From JBFGJY01 sp041576975 (lineage in GTDB: Bacteria; Pseudomonadota; Gammaproteobacteria; UBA4575): a stretch of DNA of 36,204 nt. The position numbers were made by a program, and so were the translations under genes. The stretch spans positions 1-36,204 of the forward strand of contig JBFGJY010000025.1 in the NCBI GenBank assembly GCA_041576975.1. The letters are read 5' to 3'. The notes beneath the pieces were generated by a model. That model worked only from the letters and a program-made list of their open reading frames with translations. It had not been told where the DNA came from and did not search any database. Shown here piece by piece: positions 33,058 through 36,204 of this stretch (positions within the stretch are counted from its first letter, which is position 1; every line of letters begins with the position of its first letter).

Positions 33058-33921
33058 ATGCGATGTGTAATTGTTAGCGGTTTGTCTGGTTCCGGTAAGT
33101 CTGTAGCCATTAACACCCTTGAGGACGATGATTTTTATTGTATTGATAACATGCCATTAGGCATGTTGCCGACATGCATCGAGCACCTCACTACATCCTC
33201 ACCCAGTTTTTATGAAAAAATTGCAATTGGTGTAGATGTGCGCAATGTCAGCCAAGACATCAATTTATTTCCTAATATTATCAACCAGCTGAAAAAGCAA
33301 GGTGTCGATATTGAACTTGTATATTTAGAAGCCGATGATGAGACATTAATCCAACGTTATAGTGAAACACGCCGCAAACACCCTCTTACTAAAAATGGAT
33401 TGCCATTGGTTGAGGCAATTAATATGGAGAAACAAATCTTAGGCGAAGTGACTTTACTTGCAGATCTACGCATAGACACTACTGCAACAAATGTTCGTCA
33501 ACTGAGATCAATCATCACAGCACAAGTGTGTGGTAAAAAATCAACCAAGTTAACAATATTGCTCCAGTCTTTCGGCTTTAAATATGGTGTCCCAAATGAC
33601 TCAGATTATGTATTTGATGTACGCTGCCTTCCCAACCCATACTGGGAACAGCATTTACGCAAACTTACTGGACATGATCCTGAGGTTATCGATTACTTGC
33701 AGTCACATCCTGAAGTAAAACAAATGATTGACTCAATTAGCAGCTTCATTGAGCACTGGTTACCACAGTTTGTTCGAGAAAATCGCAGCTATTTGAGTGT
33801 TTCTATAGGCTGCACAGGTGGACAACACCGTTCGGTACATATAGCAGAATATCTAGCTAATCGTTTTATGAAATTCGATGACAAACATGTATCCGTACGA
33901 CACCGTGATTTAGAAACATAA
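33058..33921 (+). CDS. rapZ: RapZ-family nucleotide-binding protein
   Basis: P-loop protein; in E. coli RapZ binds small RNAs GlmY/GlmZ and controls GlmS levels and so amino-sugar supply for the envelope. The 287 residues start MRCVIVSGLSGSGKSVAIN with Walker A GLSGSGKS (8-15), followed by EDDDFYCIDNMP and YLEADDETLIQRYSETRRKHPL. The C-terminal half ends with SIGCTGGQHRSVHIAEYL, a conserved motif. Length is typical (about 285). No GlmY/GlmZ gene is recognised here, so sRNA control is only inferred. It sits directly between hprK and the IIA gene, 1 bp from the latter. Confidence 0.96.
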   Translation: MRCVIVSGLSGSGKSVAINTLEDDDFYCIDNMPLGMLPTCIEHLTTSSPSFYEKIAIGVDVRNVSQDINLFPNIINQLKKQGVDIELVYLEADDETLIQRYSETRRKHPLTKNGLPLVEAINMEKQILGEVTLLADLRIDTTATNVRQLRSIITAQVCGKKSTKLTILLQSFGFKYGVPNDSDYVFDVRCLPNPYWEQHLRKLTGHDPEVIDYLQSHPEVKQMIDSISSFIEHWLPQFVRENRSYLSVSIGCTGGQHRSVHIAEYLANRFMKFDDKHVSVRHRDLET

Positions 33922-33922
33922 T

Positions 33923-34327
33923 ATGGCTGTCTCTATACTCACCATCACCCATGGCAAAATGGGACACGAACTGCTTGCTACGGCGCAATCGATGCTCAGC
34001 AATTTACCCTTAACATGCCAGGCGCTGTCCGTATCGGATACCAGCAACCCTGATGAACTCCTTAAAGAGGCTAAAAAACTTTGTGCTCAACTTGATGAAG
34101 GAGATGGAATTTTAGTCTTAACGGATATGTTTGGTTCAACACCCAGCAATATCTGCAATAAACTCAGTTCAATTACAGGTGTACATGTACTCGCGGGCTT
34201 GAATCTGCCTATGTTGATACGAGTAATGAACTATCCAAACTTAAATTTAACTGATCTGGTGGAAAAAGCCCTAAGTGGCGCACATGATGGCATCATAGAT
34301 TGTCGATCTAAGAAATTAAAAGAGTGA
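33923..34327 (+). CDS. Mannose-family PTS IIA protein (EIIA-Man)
   Basis: Single IIA domain of the mannose (ManX) family, a phosphoacceptor for HPr. The 134 residues show the active-site His10 in ITHGKMGHELL and the VLTDMFGSTPSNI segment near the middle, both family marks. No IIB, IIC or IID partners are in the cluster, and such stand-alone IIA proteins in proteobacteria act in regulation. It overlaps ptsH by 4 bp (GTGA), implying coupled translation. Confidence 0.94.
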   Translation: MAVSILTITHGKMGHELLATAQSMLSNLPLTCQALSVSDTSNPDELLKEAKKLCAQLDEGDGILVLTDMFGSTPSNICNKLSSITGVHVLAGLNLPMLIRVMNYPNLNLTDLVEKALSGAHDGIIDCRSKKLKE

Positions 34328-34593
34328 TAAGCAAGGACCTCACTATCGTTAATAAACTAGGCTTGCATGCGCGTGCAGCTGCAAAGCTCGTAGCGTTAGC
34401 TTCAAACTACAACAGTGAGATTTTTCTGGAGAAAGAAGGTAAAAAAGTAAATGGTAAAAGCATTATGGGGGTAATGATGCTGGCAGCAAGTCAGCATTCA
34501 GTTGTAACCATAACGATAACGGGCGATGATGAAGAGAGCGCCATGACTAGCATTGAAAATTTAATTAGAAATTACTTTGATGAAGAAGAATAG
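34324..34593 (+). CDS. ptsH: HPr, PTS phosphocarrier protein
   Basis: Small phosphocarrier moving phosphate from EI to the IIA proteins. With the GTG start at 34324, which overlaps the IIA stop, the product is 89 residues. The active-site His15 is in KLGLHARAAAKL. Ser46 lies in VNGKSIMGVMML, the exact context phosphorylated by HprK, so both control sites are present. Length and motifs are canonical; it is the only HPr in the window and probably serves both the Ntr and Man-type IIA proteins. Confidence 0.97.
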   Translation: MISKDLTIVNKLGLHARAAAKLVALASNYNSEIFLEKEGKKVNGKSIMGVMMLAASQHSVVTITITGDDEESAMTSIENLIRNYFDEEE

Positions 34594-34629
34594 TTTATTT
34601 ATATATTGTTTCAAATCAGATTCTAAAGT

Positions 34630-36204
34630 ATGGCACTAATTGTTTCTGGCATTGGCGTATCAAGAGGCATTGCGATTGGCAATGTGCACTTATTAAATCG
34701 TGGAACACCCGAAGTATTTGAACGCAAGCTAGAAGAGCATGAAATCAAATCGGAAGTTGAACGATTTCAAAGTGCTATAGAGGACGCTAGCAACCAACTG
34801 CGCAGTATCAGAGACACTATTCCTGAAGATGCGCCAAAAGATGTCGCGAATTTTATCGACTCGCACATTCTCATGGCCAAAGATTCCATGTTACGCAAAG
34901 TACCTGTTGAAATTATTCAAGAACAACATTGCAATGCGGAATGGGCACTTAAGCAGCAACGCGATAAATTAGTTTCAGTATTTGAGCAGATGGAAGACAG
35001 CTATCTGCGAACCCGCATAAATGACGTAGAACATGTCATTAACTTAATTCAACAAATACTAAAAGATCAGCAATATACGGTAGAGATGAAATTGCAGCCT
35101 TTAAAAGGCAGCATCATTGTAGCGGACGACCTCACACCTGCAGATACAGTTGTATTGCAAACCCAAAACATTGGAGGCTTTATTACTGAATTAGGTGGCC
35201 CACTATCCCATACTGCAATACTCGCACGTAGTCTGGCCATCCCTGCAGTAGTAGGTGTTCAAAGTGCACGTTCACTATTGCAACAAGACGAACAAATTGT
35301 TGTCGATGGTGCCAGCGGTATGGTGCTAGCGGGTGTAGATGAAAATACAATTAAAGGCTATCGGCAAAAACAACGTGAACAAAAAGAGGCACGACGTAAA
35401 CTTGTTTCACTGCGCAATATTTCTGCCAAAACCCGTGACGGCCAACGCATTAGTTTACAAGCAAACATTGAACTGGCAGAAGATATAAGTGCACTTAAAC
35501 AATCTGGGGCAGATGGCGTTGGGCTCTACCGTACAGAATTTCTATATATTGATCGCGATGAACCCGCCGATGAAGTCGAACAACTCAATGCATATCGCAA
35601 AGTCATGCGTGTATTAAAAGGCAAGCCGTTTACCATACGCACCTTAGATTTAGGGGGTGAAAAAGAGTTTGACCCGGACTTTCAAGGCCCATTGACACAA
35701 AATCCGGCATTGGGTTTACGCGCCATTCGTAGATCTTTAAAGGACACGGATATATTTAAACAACAATTACGTGCGATTTTACGTGCATCTGCTAGCGGTC
35801 CAGTCAGAATTTTATTACCGATGATTACTACCGATACCGAACTCGTACAATCTTTAGCCATCTTAGATCAAGCCAAACGAGAATTAAAAAGCGAAGGTCA
35901 TGACTTTGATCCAGATATTGAAGTAGGTGCAATGATAGAAGTTCCTGCTGCAGCCCTTTCCGCGAATATACTTGCCAAGCAACTTGATTTCTTATCGATA
36001 GGTACCAATGATTTAATTCAATATACGCTCGCCATCGACCGTATCGATGATCAAGTAAACTATTTATACGATCCCTTACATCCATCCGTACTCAAATTAA
36101 TTAACTTAACGCTACAAGCAGGCCGTCGCGCCAAAATACCTGTTGCCATGTGTGGCGAAATGGCGGGTGATCCACGTTATACGCGCCTACTTCTTGGTAT
36201 GGGA
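34630..36204 (+). CDS. ptsI: PtsI, PTS enzyme I (C-terminus cut by window edge)
   Basis: Uses PEP to phosphorylate HPr. I translated from the ATG at 34630 (MALIVSGIGVSRG); 525 codons remain open to the window end, out of about 575 expected. The phosphorylated His194 is in GGPLSHTAILARS. Downstream are the PEP-binding VGLYRTEFLY, TLDLGGEKE, NPALGLRAIR and LSIGTNDLIQY motifs. There is no N-terminal GAF domain, so this is a plain EI, not the EI-Ntr (PtsP) type. It starts 36 bp after ptsH without a strong ribosome-binding site. Confidence 0.97.
   Translation, partial: MALIVSGIGVSRGIAIGNVHLLNRGTPEVFERKLEEHEIKSEVERFQSAIEDASNQLRSIRDTIPEDAPKDVANFIDSHILMAKDSMLRKVPVEIIQEQHCNAEWALKQQRDKLVSVFEQMEDSYLRTRINDVEHVINLIQQILKDQQYTVEMKLQPLKGSIIVADDLTPADTVVLQTQNIGGFITELGGPLSHTAILARSLAIPAVVGVQSARSLLQQDEQIVVDGASGMVLAGVDENTIKGYRQKQREQKEARRKLVSLRNISAKTRDGQRISLQANIELAEDISALKQSGADGVGLYRTEFLYIDRDEPADEVEQLNAYRKVMRVLKGKPFTIRTLDLGGEKEFDPDFQGPLTQNPALGLRAIRRSLKDTDIFKQQLRAILRASASGPVRILLPMITTDTELVQSLAILDQAKRELKSEGHDFDPDIEVGAMIEVPAAALSANILAKQLDFLSIGTNDLIQYTLAIDRIDDQVNYLYDPLHPSVLKLINLTLQAGRRAKIPVAMCGEMAGDPRYTRLLLGMG

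Noticed and set aside
1..36204. CRISPR arrays, tRNA or rRNA genes, transposases and prophage genes
   Set aside because: None seen on either strand; apart from the spacers described, the window is densely filled with housekeeping genes.

Overview
The window looks like a chromosomal segment of a moderately AT-rich gammaproteobacterium with an aerobic or respiratory, Gram-negative lifestyle. The evidence is a complete outer-membrane toolkit (MlaB-F, KdsC, LptABC, LpoA), a cytochrome bc1 complex, the SspA/SspB pair, a DegS/AlgW-type periplasmic protease, a short-form HisG and an A-type RNase P RNA. The gene order resembles the conserved block in Pseudomonas and its relatives: mraZ/rsmI/lpoA/yraN/diaA, then sspBA-petCBA, nif3-algW-hisCDG-murA-mla, then kdsC-lptCAB-rpoN-hpf-ptsN. 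The hprK-rapZ-IIA-ptsH-ptsI tail is of the Xanthomonas/Acidithiobacillus type. I cannot name the genus.

Layout. Positions 1-4475 (minus) carry the start of the dcw cluster: promoter, MraZ operator, mraZ, rsmH, ftsL, ftsI, a 250-bp structured spacer and the 5' part of murE. The RNase P RNA (about 4726-5196, minus) and rsmI (minus) follow. From 6134 to 10406 (plus) lie lpoA, yraN, diaA and a GlcD-like FAD oxidase. From 10646 to 16004 (minus) lie a macrodomain hydrolase, sspB, sspA, petC, petB, petA and nif3. degS/algW (plus) converges on a minus-strand operon reading mlaF-mlaE-mlaD-mlaC-mlaB-murA-hisG-DAHP synthase-hisD-hisC (25926 down to 17207). From 26103 to the right end everything is plus: a CaCA exchanger, kdsC, lptC, lptA, lptB, rpoN, hpf, ptsN, hprK, rapZ, a mannose-family IIA, ptsH and ptsI (cut by the window edge).

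Functional themes are cell-envelope construction (peptidoglycan, LPS and its transport, phospholipid asymmetry), respiration, histidine and aromatic amino acid synthesis, and a sugar-permease-free regulatory PTS. That PTS can be phosphorylated both by PEP (EI on HPr His15) and by ATP (HprK on HPr Ser46).

No wholly new defence or mobile system was found. The strongest unexpected observation is a recombination scar after lptB. A second, out-of-frame copy of the LptB C-terminus lies just after the lptB stop, differing from the first only at synonymous sites over ten codons. It is followed by an rpoN whose first ~225 codons are much richer in GC than the rest. Other points of interest are a greatly expanded P12 arm in the RNase P RNA, a GC-rich nested inverted repeat between ftsI and murE, a DAHP synthase embedded in the his genes, and the hprK/rapZ/PTS module.
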